Source: Cryptomeria japonica (lineage: Eukaryota > Streptophyta > Pinopsida > Cupressales > Cupressaceae). From it: a stretch of 64,000 nt of DNA. Shown here piece by piece: positions 35,167 to 47,164 of the stretch (positions are counted from its first letter, which is position 1; each line of letters begins with the position of its first letter). The notes under the pieces are model-generated. The model searched no databases. It was not told where the DNA came from and saw only the letters and a list, made by a program, of their open reading frames with translations. The position numbers and the translations under genes are program-made. Where the stretch lies: NCBI RefSeq assembly GCF_030272615.1, contig NC_081405.1, positions 604,257,677 to 604,321,676 on the forward strand. The letters are read 5' to 3'.

Positions 35167-35263
35167 CTATCTAGGTAGGTCATAAAGTTAAAATAAATAC
35201 GTAAGCACACACACATGAAGTGCATTCAATTTAAAACATTAAAAATTAAAATCACTTAAATTC
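35167..35263. other. 5' flank of the minus-strand gene
   Basis: Short AT-rich segment; nothing recognised. Confidence 0.35.
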
Positions 35264-35640
35264 TAGAGAGAGAGAGAGAGAGAGAGAGGTCATTAATCTT
35301 GAGCTCATTAAAAATTAACATGTACACATGTGAAGTTCTCACATAATTAATATATATATATATACATGTACATTTTAAATTATTAAAACATTAATGAGAG
35401 AGAGAGGAAGATCATTTTCATGACACATAGAGAGAGAGATAACATTAATTTTAGAGAGAGAGAGAGATGACATTGATTTCAGAGAGAGAGAGATAACATT
35501 AATTTGAGAGAGAGAGAGAGATGACATTGATTTCAGAGAGAGAGAGATAACATTAATTTGAGAGAGAGAGAGATAACATAATTAATTTTAGAGAGAGAGA
35601 TATCTAACATTAATTTTAGAGAGAGAGAGAGAGAGATCAT
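35264..35640. repeat. (GA)n-rich composite tandem array
   Basis: Runs of GAGAGAGAGA alternate with ATAACATTAATTT or ATGACATTGATTTC, giving a composite unit of about 35-40 bases repeated roughly eight times. It lies in the 5' flank of the minus-strand gene and could act as a GA-rich promoter element or be simple repeat expansion. Confidence 0.75.
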
Positions 35641-35739
35641 TAAAGATATATACATACAACTTTACTAAATTAAAACATATATATATAAATTTGTCATTTA
35701 AATCTTGAATACATAAAAAATTCAAGAACATGATATATA

Positions 35740-36725
35740 ATTTTTACAAGTCAATAAAAATTATCATTTTTGCCATGGAAAAATTATCTTTGTTCCCTAC
35801 TATCTTGCCTCCTCCCTTAAGAATAGCCTAGAAAAGCACCTGGAAAACCCTAGCAACCCTATTCTTCATGAAGGACCTATTGTCCTTATCATGGAACATG
35901 CCAAATCCCTTGAAATTGTGCCCCCGCTTGCCGACATTGGTCTGCAGACAGAGGTCCAAGACGTCTCTGATTCGGAGATGGACTTGGACGATAGTGGGGT
36001 TCCTACTGATGACCTTGAATATGAACATGCAAAGGAAAAAGACAAGATGGTCACTCCAGAGATGGTTGGCAGCAAGAACCCCCCAAGATGGGAAGCTAGT
36101 AAATACAAAACCACCAGCAAGTTGATCTCCAAGGCCGAACCCCTCACCAAAAGGAAAAAGCCAGTGGCGAAGGATCACAACCTGAAGATTATGGACCAAG
36201 GGATTAAACTGGACATCCCTATCAATGTCTAGAAAGACAATCAAGGGAAAGATGGTAGTCTGATGAATCTTGTCATGGAAGCCAGCAGAAGCCAGGAGTG
36301 TTGTTCAAAGTGGGTTGAGTGCGAAATCGACACCCTCAAGATGGGGGTTAAATAAATAATTGATATTTTCACTACTTCCCCATAACCTAGCAAGCCGGAA
36401 AAACTCATGATCGTGACTCAAAACCTCTCTCAGAATGTTGAGGTTATGAAATGTAACCATGAACAAAGGATTGATATGGTGAAACAATCCATGGTTGAGA
36501 TTAAGAAAAATATCAAGAATCTAGTCGACATTAGTAATGAAGCCATGGACAACAGCATTGAGGGGCTGGAAAAGATTAACGAGATAGTTGCTGATTATAG
36601 ATCCTTCCACAGTGACCCAATGAAAGAACTTTGTGGATATGATTGGTTGTTGGTCGGCTATTGTAAAACTTTAGGTTTTGGGTCCTTGTAAAACCCGTTT
36701 ATCCTTGTCAAAAATAAAAATAAAA
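35740..36725 (+). mobile_element. LINE-derived element with ORF1-like protein but no polymerase
   Basis: The frame 35891-36232 encodes an acidic stretch (DVSDSEMDLDDSGVPTDD) followed by a basic one (SKAEPLTKRKKPVAKDH). A second frame (36407-36691) reads as a coiled coil (MVEIKKNIKNLVDISNEAMD). The end, GGTCCTTGTAAAACCCGTTT then ATCCTTGTCAAAAATAAAAA, is the tail shared by the other LINE-like copies. The layout acidic-basic-coiled coil-tail repeats at 42655-44560 on the other strand. Reverse transcriptase is absent and there are several breaks. It is probably an internally deleted non-LTR element. Confidence 0.6.
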
Positions 36726-36940
36726 TAGACATATATTTTATTGTAACGTATAAATATTTTTGTGTATATCCAAATTAATCTTTTTGTTCACTAAAACATG
36801 GGCATTAATCTACAAAATGGAATGTAACTTCTCTAAATTTTTTGACATTTTTTGTTATTGAACTCCATATCTAAAAAGAAAATAGAGGTCATTGTATTTT
36901 TGTAATGGGCATATGATTATAAAATTATTAAATATGTAAT
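36726..36940. other. AT-rich spacer
   Basis: Nothing recognised. Confidence 0.4.
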
Positions 36941-36944
36941 ATGT

Positions 36945-37838
36945 GATCTTAAAGGGAATGTCGCATGTACACTAGGATGTTATAAGGGGTCATATGTGGT
37001 CCTAAGGGATCACACATGTGTTAGAACACATACATGACCCCTTAAGACCACATATTCAAACCCTTAGGAGACTGTACATGTGATCTTAAGGGATCGCATG
37101 TCATAGCCACTAAGATGTTATAAGGGGTTACACATGTACAGTGTTAGAACACACATGCATGACCCCTTCTGACTGGACATATGACCCCTTCTAGGACACT
37201 ATGTGATCCTAAGGGTTACATGTTGTATACAATAGGATGTTATAAGGGGTCATATGTGGTCCTAACAGGTCACACATGTGTTAACGCATGCGTGACCCCT
37301 TAGTACCACATATGACCCCTTAGGATACTATGTGATGGACTAAGGGGTATGTCCTTCACACTAGGATTTTATAAGGGGTCATATGTGGTCCTAAGGGGTC
37401 ATGCATGTGTTTTAACACATGCGTGACCCCTTAGGACCACATATGACCCCATAGGACACTATGTGATCCTAAGAGGAATGTCATATGTACACTAGGATAT
37501 TATAAGGGGTCATATGTGGTCCTAAGGGGTCACATATGTGTTAACGCATGCGTGACCTCTTAAGACCACATATGACCCCTTAAGACACTATGTGATGGAC
37601 TAAGGGGTATGTCATTCACACTATGATTTTATAAGGGGTCATATGCGGTTCTAAGGGGTCACACATGTGTTAGAACAAATGCGTGACCCCTTAGGACCAC
37701 ATATCACCCCTTAGGACACTATGTGATCCTAAGGGGAATGTCGTATGTACACTAGGATGTTATAAGGGGTCATATGTGGTCCTAAGGGGTCACATGTGGT
37801 CCTAAGGGGTCATATGTTGCCATTTCAGAAGCAATCAT
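36945..37838. repeat. Palindromic satellite, about 130 bp x 7
   Basis: The phrase TTATAAGGGGT begins units at about 36981, 37119, 37241, 37370, 37501, 37630 and 37761. Each unit is a near-perfect palindrome: arms AAGGGGTCATATGTGGTCCT and AGGACCACATATGACCCCTT flank a smaller inner palindrome around GTGTTAACRCATGCG. In the well-preserved copy at 37374-37450 almost all 77 bases pair. From 37330 on, two spacer types alternate: GTGATGGACTAAGGGG...TTCACAC and GTGATCCTAAGGGG...GTACAC. This gives a 260-base dimer. No reading frame is present. Confidence 0.9.
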
Positions 37839-38159
37839 TTGGATGACCACAATGATTAACATTTCAAAATCACCTATTGTACAAGTTTTAGGATGTTTAA
37901 TCCTTCTTTATACAAGACAATTATCTCTTGAACTATACAAGTTACAACTATTATTCGCGAAGAGTGAAGTTTGTTGTATCTTGGTTTAGTCTTCTTAAAG
38001 CAGAGTAAACACTCTACATAAAAAATACATGTGTGTCCCCACGGGAAAATGTTCTTGCAGTCTCTTAAACAAAAAGTGAGACAAACTGACAAATTGTATC
38101 ATGGCAAGAAAAATGGAAAACAAAAAGATTTTGAAGTATTTCTACCTTCGAAGAGTTTA
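37839..38159. other. Spacer before the PPR pseudogene
   Basis: No clear gene. Minus-strand open frames here are not protein-like. The pseudogene may begin earlier than I can trace. Confidence 0.4.
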
Positions 38160-39165
38160 ATCTAGCCATTTTCTAATGCATGACCTACCAATTTCCAACA
38201 AGTAGATTTGTATCCAAATTTTGGAATCAACAAGACACGTGAATTGTTTGACAAATTGCATCACAAAAATGTGATCTCTTGAAATGCCATGATTACAAGA
38301 TGTGCACAAAATAATTTTTTGAAAAAGCCTTTGCAAACTTTCAAGCAAATACAGTTAGCAAGTGTAAAGCCAAATTCAGCAACTTTTGCATCCGTCCAAC
38401 CTATTCCAAAATGGAACCTTTAAAATAGGGTATGGACATCCATCAAAGCATAAAGAAAGGTGGATTTTTGTCAAATGTTTTATTTCAACTGCCCTAGTAG
38501 ATATGCATCAAAGTGTGGAAGCACAGACAAGACATGTGAACTGTTTGACAGAATTAATTAGAAAGATGTATCCTTGTGGACTGCAATGATTGCATGATAT
38601 ACACAAAATGGATTTGTTGAGGTTTTCAAAATTTTCAAGAAAATTGTAATTGGCAAGTGTAAAGCCAAGTCCCACAACATTTGCCAGCATCCTCCTTGGT
38701 TGTGCCACAATAGGAGCTCTGGAACAAGGTATGGGTATACACCTAAAGGATAGAAAAATTTAGCCATATGTTGTATAAACAGCTGCCCTATTAGACGTGT
38801 ATGCAAAGTGCAGATGAATAGACAAGACACATGAATTGTTTGATTGATAGAATACCTTGAAGAGATGTGGTCTCATGGACCGCTACGATTGCAAAATATG
38901 CACATTAAACGGATTTGTTGAAGACTCTTTAGAAACTTCAATTGGTAGGTGTAAAGCCAAAGTCGACAACATTTTCTAGCATCCTCCCTAACTGTGCCAT
39001 AGTGGGAGCTTTTGAACAGGGTATAGATATCCATCAAAGCATAAAGGTGGATTTTTTCAGATGTTATGGTTGCAACTTCCCTAGTAGACATGTATGCAAA
39101 ATGTGACACCATGGACAAGACATGTGAGCTATTTAACATGAAGCCAATCTGTAACTCAGAGAAAC
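38160..39165 (+). pseudogene. Pentatricopeptide-repeat (PPR) pseudogene fragment
   Basis: The broken translation matches PLS-type PPR text of plant organelle RNA-binding proteins: ALVDM.. after TTTCAACTGCCCTAGTAGAT, GMDIHQSI, CELFD-like stretches and GVKPNSATFAS. The codons for K-C-K-A-K-x-x-N (AAGTGTAAAGCCAAA) recur at about 38360, 38651 and 38945. This 292-base (about 97-residue) period fits one PLS triplet. There are about three such units, with many stops and frameshifts and no intron. Plant PPR genes are commonly intronless and their proteins edit or process mitochondrial or plastid RNA. This copy is dead and truncated at both ends. Confidence 0.8.
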
Positions 39166-40165
39166 GACTATGGCTCCAATGGCGGCAGCCAACTTAAGGG
39201 AAAAACAATGGGAAGAAGTAAAAGCAGGTTAAAGGAAACAAATTTTTCTGCCATGGAAATAGAGCAAAAGGCGTAACGAACAATGGATCTTAAGGGCAGA
39301 ATATGGCAGTTTATACTTACATCTTACGGTAGTTTATACTTGTAGCTCACGACAATGAGGAAGGCGATAAATAGTCAGCAACGGGAATATTTTTAAATAT
39401 TAGAAACCTGCGTAAGACATTCGGTAGGCGTGAAACTTTTCATTTCCGATGTCCAGCATAAGACATGAGAGAATCCAGTGGAGGGATGTCCACATAAATG
39501 GCACCATTTACTCAGTCTTTAGGATGCACTAGCATCTTATGCATACATTACATGTTATACATACATTAAATGTTATACATATATATAATTGCATGACAAC
39601 GTCTACCACATCCTATGCATACAATATATGTTACCCATACATTACATGTTACATATATATCTAACTGCATGCCTGCATGCTGATGCATCCTAGGGGCTGG
39701 GTAGAATTTCTTCTTTTCAAAGACAACAATATTTGGTGTCATTCATCCTTTCATATTATTGAAATTGTAATGGTGGTCATTAGGGTGATTTGAATCTCAT
39801 TACTTTATATATATATATAAAGAAGACAGATTCATAAATGGTGTAAATTAGATAATTTTGACTTCAACAATCATAGATAACTTTTCTCATCTCTTTAATC
39901 AAATTTGGTAGAGCTTACTTGATCTTTAGGTTTTCCTCTACATACTTAGAATGGTTTTCTTCCCCTAGTCTAAAATCCTAAATCTTTTATATGATGTTGT
40001 TGTTTTTCTTTTTTTTTCTATGAATATTATTTTAAAATTATGAATAAATTTAATAATAAAGCTATATAAATTAAACAATGAAGTAATTATGATAAAGATA
40101 AATTGTATATTCCAATTTTAATAAGTATAATAGTGACATATATTAGCAAAATATATATAAACAAA
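39166..40165. other. Intergenic DNA with short repeats
   Basis: At 39528-39665 the words CATACATTACATGTTA and ATGCATACAAT recur several times. A (TA)n run lies at 39807-39821. No gene recognised. Confidence 0.5.
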
Positions 40166-40235
40166 TAATAGGAGTTATATATATGTATATATATACACAT
40201 ATATGTATGTATATATACATATAACATATATATGT

Positions 40236-40271
<36 letters not shown>

Positions 40272-40312
40272 CTGTGTGTGTGTGTACAAACACACACATA
40301 CATATTAAATCC
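40166..40312. repeat. Compound microsatellite (TA)n-(CA)n-(TA)n-(TG)n
   Basis: Alternating purine-pyrimidine runs with CACACACACA and TGTGTGTGTG blocks. The predicted frame here is compositional. Confidence 0.9.
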
Positions 40313-40379
40313 TTCATCCCATCACATCCTTTAAGAATTCTTCAATCTAAGCATTATGCATGTTTTTATGATTGATTCA

Positions 40380-40605
40380 TTCATGCGAATAGGGTTGGAC
40401 CACATGGCTGGAGGATCAAGATGAGATCCTCCAATTCTGATTTATTCTGCTATGCCCCCTCTTTTTGGATAGTTAGATAACTGTATATATTCCTCTGATT
40501 GGCGGTTGAGGCCCTGCCCCTGCTCCCTAGTCTTGTATAAACTCTCTGTCTATATTTTGAACTCTTGATTTCTAATTTTTTAAAAAAAAAAAAATTTAAT
40601 TATAT
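40380..40605 (+). mobile_element. Possible retroposon 3' end with poly(A)
   Basis: A relatively GC-rich block (GATTGGCGGTTGAGGCCCTG, then CTAGTCTTGTATAAACTCTC) ends in a run of 13 A at about 40584. This is the look of a truncated LINE or retroposed transcript end. The source is not recognised. Confidence 0.4.
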
Positions 40606-41920
40606 AAATATTTTAAATACATTCATTTAAATCATTTCTCAATTTTTATTGTGATAAATATAAAAATATTAAGTTGTTAATATATAATATTGAGATCATC
40701 TTTAAAATATTTTTTTTATATTTTCAAATAAAATATAATGTTGTTAATCTAACATATTGAAGAAGCTTTATATATTACTTTTACATTTTCAAGTAAAATG
40801 GAATATAAGTTATGTGAAATGAAATTATAATTTCTTGTAATAGACAAAAAAAAAAGATTACATACAGTATTTAAACTATTTTTGTTTCTTATATTATATT
40901 ATATTAATATATATTGATGATATTCACCCAATATGATTAACTCCCATATAAACCATAAAATTTTATACATTAATATATAAAACATATTTATGTTAAGTTC
41001 ATTATTACCATTAAAATAAAAAAATTACTAAAAAGTAATAATGTGAAGTTAGCTCGTTTCTTCATATTTGCGATTCTTTCGGAGTGGGAATAATAATTAA
41101 GCGTATAGAATGTAAAGTTAGGCAAGGAGCTCCGTGTTGCTAACATTATGCATAGCATGTGCTTATAATCAGTCTTCTCTTTACTTCAAATCATAGAAAA
41201 TAAATCATTATTATTCCAATCTTTATTTGTCTTTCTACCATGTGTGGATTCTTCCTCTATTCATATAGTCTTTTCGTACTATTGGGCCATGTTGCATTTG
41301 CAAGATAGTCAATATCTGGCTAAGAATGAATTGTAAGACAATAATTTCTTGAATGCTATGTCAACATTAGTACACAATAGTGAGTTATTCTACGTGTCTA
41401 CCTTCCAATCATAATAGCCATCTTTTGAATTTAACATTTGAGTTCACATTTAAATTAATGTGAGAAGGAAGAAAGATAATAGCCATATTTTAAATTTAAT
41501 ATTTGTGTTCACATTTAAATTATTATGAAAAGGAAGATATTTGATTCCACTAACATATCTTTATTTATAAATATCTATCTAAAATATTTAAGAGTTTTTG
41601 TTTTGAGGTATTTATTTTAATCAATTTGTCATATGTAAGTGGAATTAATTTTATTTTGCAATTAAGAAAAAAACTATAAAATATGATTGAATTGGAACAC
41701 TTTTAAAGATTTTTAAAATAATTAAATAAAAAAAAATTATATCCACTAAAAATTTTCTTTAAATTCGTTTACAAATATATGTTGTAGCTAATCAGTGTGC
41801 AAAAAAAATTACTAGTAATCAATGATAATGATTACAAAAGGACAAAACTATGCTCACAAAAAATATTAGTAGTAACCAATGTTAGTGATTACATTAGGAC
41901 AAAAATATTAATAGTAACCA
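40606..41920. other. AT-rich intergenic DNA
   Basis: No gene, RNA or tandem structure. A roughly 60-base phrase ('aatagccat...tttgaatttaacattt') is duplicated near 41412 and 41481. Confidence 0.5.
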
Positions 41921-42270
41921 ATGGGTTAGGGTTAGGGTTACAATTAGAATTAGAATTGACATTATAATTATGGTTAGTGTTATAATTAGGATCACAAATA
42001 GGGTTAACATTACCATTAAGGTTAAATCAAAATTAAGATTATAGATAGGGTTAAAATTAGAATTAGGGTTAGGATTATGGTTAGAGTTGAGGTTGGGATT
42101 AGCACTAGGGTTAGTGTTAGAGTTCGCGTTGGGGTTAAGTTTATGGTTAGTGTTATCGTTAGTGTTCTAAGATAAATCTTAAAGTTAGGGTTCAGGTTAA
42201 AGTTTAATTAAGAATAAGGCTAGGGCTCAACTTCAATTGAGATTAGGGTTAAGATTTAATTAGGGTTAAA
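41921..42270 (+). repeat. Degenerate telomere-like interstitial tract
   Basis: It begins GGGTTAGGGTTAGGGTTA (41924-41941) and continues as a 350-base stretch of GGTTA, GATTA and GTTAGNG words in 6- or 12-base steps. Most units are degenerate. The plant telomere repeat is TTTAGGG; the hexameric spacing here differs from it, so the tract may be simple repeat growth rather than a fused telomere. Confidence 0.7.
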
Positions 42271-42654
42271 CCTTCATTGAAGATATCATCCTAAGTCATT
42301 TTCATGATTAATTAAAGACATATTATACACATATTTAGAACATCATTTAATATAATTACAATCTCAAATAAGTCTTGGTTACATTACCATTCACATTATT
42401 TGTTTGGTATTTTTTATATCTTGCTACAGTAGCCATGCAATTTAATTGCAATTGAAGAAGTCCACAATCTTTCTGATATTTATTGTACACCACCAAAAAC
42501 AAATTACTAGCTTATGTTCTTAAATGCTCGAGTACAAATAAGGGTAACAACTACTATGAGCTATAAAGGTGAAATTCAAAACTGGATAAAATTAGGTGAA
42601 ACTAAATCATTTAGATATTTTTTAAGAATGAGAAACATCACCACTTCATTGTAT
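42271..42654. other. Intergenic DNA
   Basis: AT-rich; no gene. Confidence 0.45.
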
Positions 42655-44600
42655 TATTTTTTATTAGGGGAAAACAGGTTTTTAAGGGTCCCTAAAACCC
42701 TAAACATCATAGATTCAAAAGATAGTCATCAAAGTCCACCGAAAAAACAAAAGACAACAACCACAGAAAGGACAACTGGTTGAAAACAAAAAGCCAGCAG
42801 CAGAAAGGCACAACACAAAGAAACTAAACACTAGACAGCAGAAAAAAAGAGAAGAACCACCAAGCCTAAGTGAATTTCTTTAGCAATTTGGCAGCTTACA
42901 GCTCCAATTGCTACATTGTCACAACGGTCCTCTTGATATCTTCAATGTCCCTACTTTGGTTTTGCTTCTTCCTTGTACTAGCTCGTGTTCTTTTTTCGAG
43001 ACCAGCTTCCTTATCTTCAGGGGTTCCATCCTTCTCCTCTGTAGTGTTCTTGAGGGCCTTATCCCCCTGGACTTGTTCGAGTTTTCTAATAAGGACCTTG
43101 ATACTATCAGAAGCCATTTAAAATCTTGTAACTCTGCTCCCCGATCTTTTTTGGTAGAGAGTTGAATTTGTCAGTGCCAATAGCTTCCAAAACTTCAAGT
43201 TTGCTAGCTTCCTGGACCTATTTGGCTTTTATGCTTTTAATTTCCTTCTAAACCCCAAAGAAGACCTCATTGAAGAAGTCTATTCCATTTTTGGTACAAA
43301 GATCAAAGTCCAAAGGGGAGCCATCCTGATCCTCATCTCCCACAGGGTCCAAGTTCACCTCCAGACCCACCTCCTTCCACTTAGTTGTCTTAATTTCCTT
43401 GTTGGGGGTATTCTCCCCAGCCAAGCCCTTACTCTAGTCCTTGGATCCGGTAGGAAGGGGCGACTAGTTCTTGGCTCCCAACTCCTCACTTGTCAACATC
43501 TTCCCCTTTTTCTTTTTTCTTGAGATAATTTGAACCTCCTCACTATCTGTCTCCATGTCATCTTCACTCTCCTCTTCTTCCTCGTACCAACTGTCATCGT
43601 CCTCCCCCTTTTTTTTGACTGATTGACCCTTTACCCTATTCCTCTTGACTGCTTTTCCTTTTATGCTTTCTCCACCCGGTGGTATGGGGGTCCACCTCGA
43701 CATCTGCCTCTATGTCGTATCCTTCGTCATCTTCATCATCTGAATCACCCAAATCATCATCTGACTCAGATACCTCACATATAGCTTGTTTAATAGTGGT
43801 GTTCTCAATATGGTTGTATAGGACTACCATAAGACCCCCATGTAAAAAAGGGTTAGTCTTGGGATTAGAGATAGCATCCATAATCCCGGTATTTATGACA
43901 CAGAATAGGTAGTAAGGGAGGTAAACTTTCTCCTTGTGCCAAAAATGATTAAGAATAACAAAGTGATAACTATAAACTCTGGTATATCTATCATCTAAAG
44001 TAATGAATTCCATTATATCAAACAAAATCCATCGCCAGAGAAACTTGATTACCTTAGGGGAGTATTATGTGTGGCTTCACTTGACCAGTTTCGCTTTCTC
44101 CACCTCGACCTTAGGGAATTTCTTCACAGTAGCATCCAACAGCTTCGCGTCCCTGTAGAATTTGATTCCATCCACCGGTAGACCAGTAGCCTTTGCGATC
44201 ATGGTCTCATTAACCTTAAACTTCATGTTTCCAATGGTCAAGGTGCTCTTATTCCATCCCTTTTTAAAAATCCTAGTGATTTCAGGTCTTCTTTCTTGCA
44301 TTCTTTCCATGTAATCTGACATTTTTGTTGCTTGCAGCACAACCCAAACCTGGGACGGTCCTACCATTTATCAATTTTTGTAGCCTCTGTGCACTTACGA
44401 TTTCCCCCCATCTTCTTATCAGTATTAACAGAATGTAAATTCCAACAAATATCGCTCTTCTCTACAAACTTTCTTTTTTTAAGAGACAAAGAAGAAGCCT
44501 CTAGAAGCAAATAGATATTTCTCAAGCTTTCGCTCCAAATGGAAAGAAGAACCCACAAAGCATGTGATATGCTATGGAAATTAATGGTGTACCTCTGCTT
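42655..44600 (-). mobile_element. LINE-derived element with unusual ORF1-like protein (minus strand)
   Basis: On the minus strand it ends GGGTTTTAGGGACCCTTAAA then AACCTGTTTTCCCCTAATAA, the LINE tail shared in this window. Frames between 44560 and 42911 encode, in order: KMSDYMERMQERRPEITRIF ... TGLPVDGIKFYRDAKLL; then DIMEFITLDDRYTRVYSYHF ... PKTNPFLHGGLMVVLYNHIE; an acidic run (SESDDDLGDSDDEDDEG); a basic run (WRKHKRKSSQEE); and a C-terminal Lys/Glu-rich helix. The N-terminal part resembles the plant transposon-type domains that precede acidic tails in repetitive ORFs; I cannot name it firmly. No reverse transcriptase is present. It has several breaks. Confidence 0.6.
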
Positions 44601-44660
44601 GGCTGATTACGATACCGTTTCATGATGCCACGACCACCCCTACCATATCAAAAAATGAAA

Positions 44661-46504
44661 TCAAATCCTACCTTGTTTTCCATGATATCTTTCATAATTT
44701 ATAATGTCATGTGCCACTGGAGGGAGCTCCCCCTCTCCGTACCAAATCTTTATATGCCCACTCCATACTACCTCATTGGCAACCCAATCAGCACTCTTGT
44801 TGGACTCTCTATAATCATGAGAAATATGATATTGGTCGAATCCCTCAAGCAACTTCTTAGTCATGTCGATAATATTTTTAATTGTCCATGACGATTGTTG
44901 CTTACCAAGGAGGCAATTGATTATATTTTTAGAGTCCCTCTCTAGCCATATATTTTTGGCTCCCAGTTGATGCAGTAATATTATGGCTTGGAGGGCGCCC
45001 ATGGCTTCAACCAAGTGATTAGTTTGGTTCCCCAAGGGGAAGGCAACCACCCCCATGCAAAAGCCAGAAATATTTTGGATAACTCCACCACACCCAGCTG
45101 GCCCTAGGTTCCCTTTAGCAACCCCATCGAAGTTAGCCTTAATCCAATCATTAGAAGGAGAAGACCAGCAACACATCCTTATGTTGAGTTGGTTGGTATT
45201 ATTTTCCATAGAGTCTTTGATATTCCAGCTCCTTAAAACATCATACTCTTCCTTACTGTTGTAATAATGAGATCCAATAGCCATCACATTCTCAACAAGA
45301 TTGTGTTTTATATTAGCCCACACCACTTCAAGGGAGTTAATGGTGTTCCTGAAAATTTTGTTATTCATTTCTTTCCAGATACCCCATAGGATATATGGAA
45401 AGGAAAAATCCCAAAGTTTCCTTATAGTCATATTTTTTGTTTTGCAAGACTAGCTCCTGAAACAATCTTGAATCTCCTCAAGAAACACCCAATTTAAACC
45501 CCATAGTTGGAAAAGCATCGACCAGATAGGTTGGACAAAAGGATAGTGAATAAAAATATGGTTCATGGATTCTTCATCATTAAGGAATAAGTAGCATTTC
45601 TTGGGGATGCAAAATCCCCTCTTTCTCAAGTTATCTGTGGTTAGAATTTTATTTTGCAAAAAAATCCATAAAAAAAGTATTTATTTTAGAAGTCAAACTT
45701 GTACACCAAGCTTTGGCCCAGCATGGGATAGAGTCTTGAGACTAAGCTTGCATAAGGACAACAGAAGCCACCGAATAAATCCTTGAAGGGGTTCCTCCCC
45801 ACACCAGGTGGTCCTCCCTTCTTGGATTAATGATAGCCTGGTTGAGTTTCATATTAACATGCTTTAAGTTGGGATCAATAGTGCTCAGGTCCACCCACTT
45901 CTGATATCTCTAGTAGTCAGCAAATTTGACACCAAACTTGTTCTTGCAGGCTTGGATGATCACCTGAGGAACACAATGATCATTGAGAGTAGCACCTCCA
46001 ATCCAGGCATCATCCCAAAAATCAACCTTTCTACCAATACCTAGTGGCCCAAACTTTGCCCAGACTCACCATTCCTTTTGCATGAGTAACATTGTTCCAT
46101 ATGGTAGAGCCACTCGTGATATGATATGAGGCAAGGAAATCTTCCATGGTAGGATTCAGACGTAAGTATTTAGGCTTCCAAATTTCATTCCATTCACCTG
46201 TTCCCTAATAGATTCTCCATATATATTTGGCCAGGAGAGTTTTATTCAAGGTTTTAATATTTCTCTGGCCAAGCCCCCCCACCTTCTTCGATTTGCAGAC
46301 TTTATCCCAGGCAATGAGGGCAACTCTCTTCTTCTCCTCAACCCCGGACCATGGGAAAGCTTTCTGAATTTTCTCAATTGCTTCTGCAAACACTTCATTG
46401 TATTGTTGGCCCTTGATCACTAATCTAGTATGAAATTCCAAATTCTTGTTGTAATGTTTTAGCAAATTAAAGTAGTCAAATTTAACAACTTGAACTGAAT
46501 TCAT
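44661..46504 (-). pseudogene. 5'-truncated LINE polymerase: thumb, zinc-binding and RNase H
   Basis: Three minus-strand blocks lie in LINE order. The first (46504-46205) contains FPWSGVEEKKRVALIAWDKV and GGLGQRNIKTLNKTLLAKYI, the region just after the reverse-transcriptase palm. The second (about 45659-45450) contains LTTDNLRKRGFCIPKKCYLF then EESMNHIFIHYPFVQPIW, a zf-RVT domain. The third (45431-44661) is an RNase H domain with NFDGVAKGN, LVEAMGALQ, LERDSKNI and ESNKSADWVANE, so all four acidic catalytic positions are present. The palm with its YxDD motif is missing. This is a dead plant L1-type LINE, truncated at its 5' end, with frameshifts between blocks. Confidence 0.85.
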
Positions 46505-47164
46505 ATGACCCCTCTAATTTCTTCAATATTGTTTATATTAGTCAATATCAACTCCTTTTAGGATTCCATGGTATAATTGAATTAGTGTTTGTTTCATAGA
46601 TTCCTTTATATAAGGTGTAGTTTGATTTGACTTTAAATTATCTAGAGTTGTTGTTAGACTTGAATTGAAAGAATGAACGAAATAAATTGAAATCTTCAAA
46701 TTTTTTAATAGTTCTCGACTTATTTCAATTGAATAATTAATTTATCTCATGTAAATTATTTAAATTGTATCTAATGGTTAAATCAAACTATTTAAAATAA
46801 TTGTCATTAATATTTTTCTAAAAATATTAAACATGATATTATTTTTTTAGTAGTCTACATTGTTTTATTTTAATTTAAATTGAATAAAAATTATATTACA
46901 TTTTAGAATAAAAATGCACTAATAGTTTAATAGTCGAATATTAAATCTTAAAAGAACAAATATTTGTAGGTTTATTGTTTATTAATGTGTATGGACTCTA
47001 ACTAAATTCAAAAATTATTGTAAATTTAAATTTTAAAGAAATTATCATTATTTTCCACCTATTTTATGGGATTACAAATTTTTTAAAGATATTTGACTTT
47101 TATATATCATTTCTCCTACAAATATTACCCTTAATACATATTTGATGGTATTTACTAACAAATT
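46505..47164. other. AT-rich spacer
   Basis: Nothing recognised. Confidence 0.5.

Noticed and set aside
36945-37838. CRISPR array of palindromic repeats
   Set aside because: The palindromes are 77 bases and the spacers are conserved, not unique; eukaryotic satellite.
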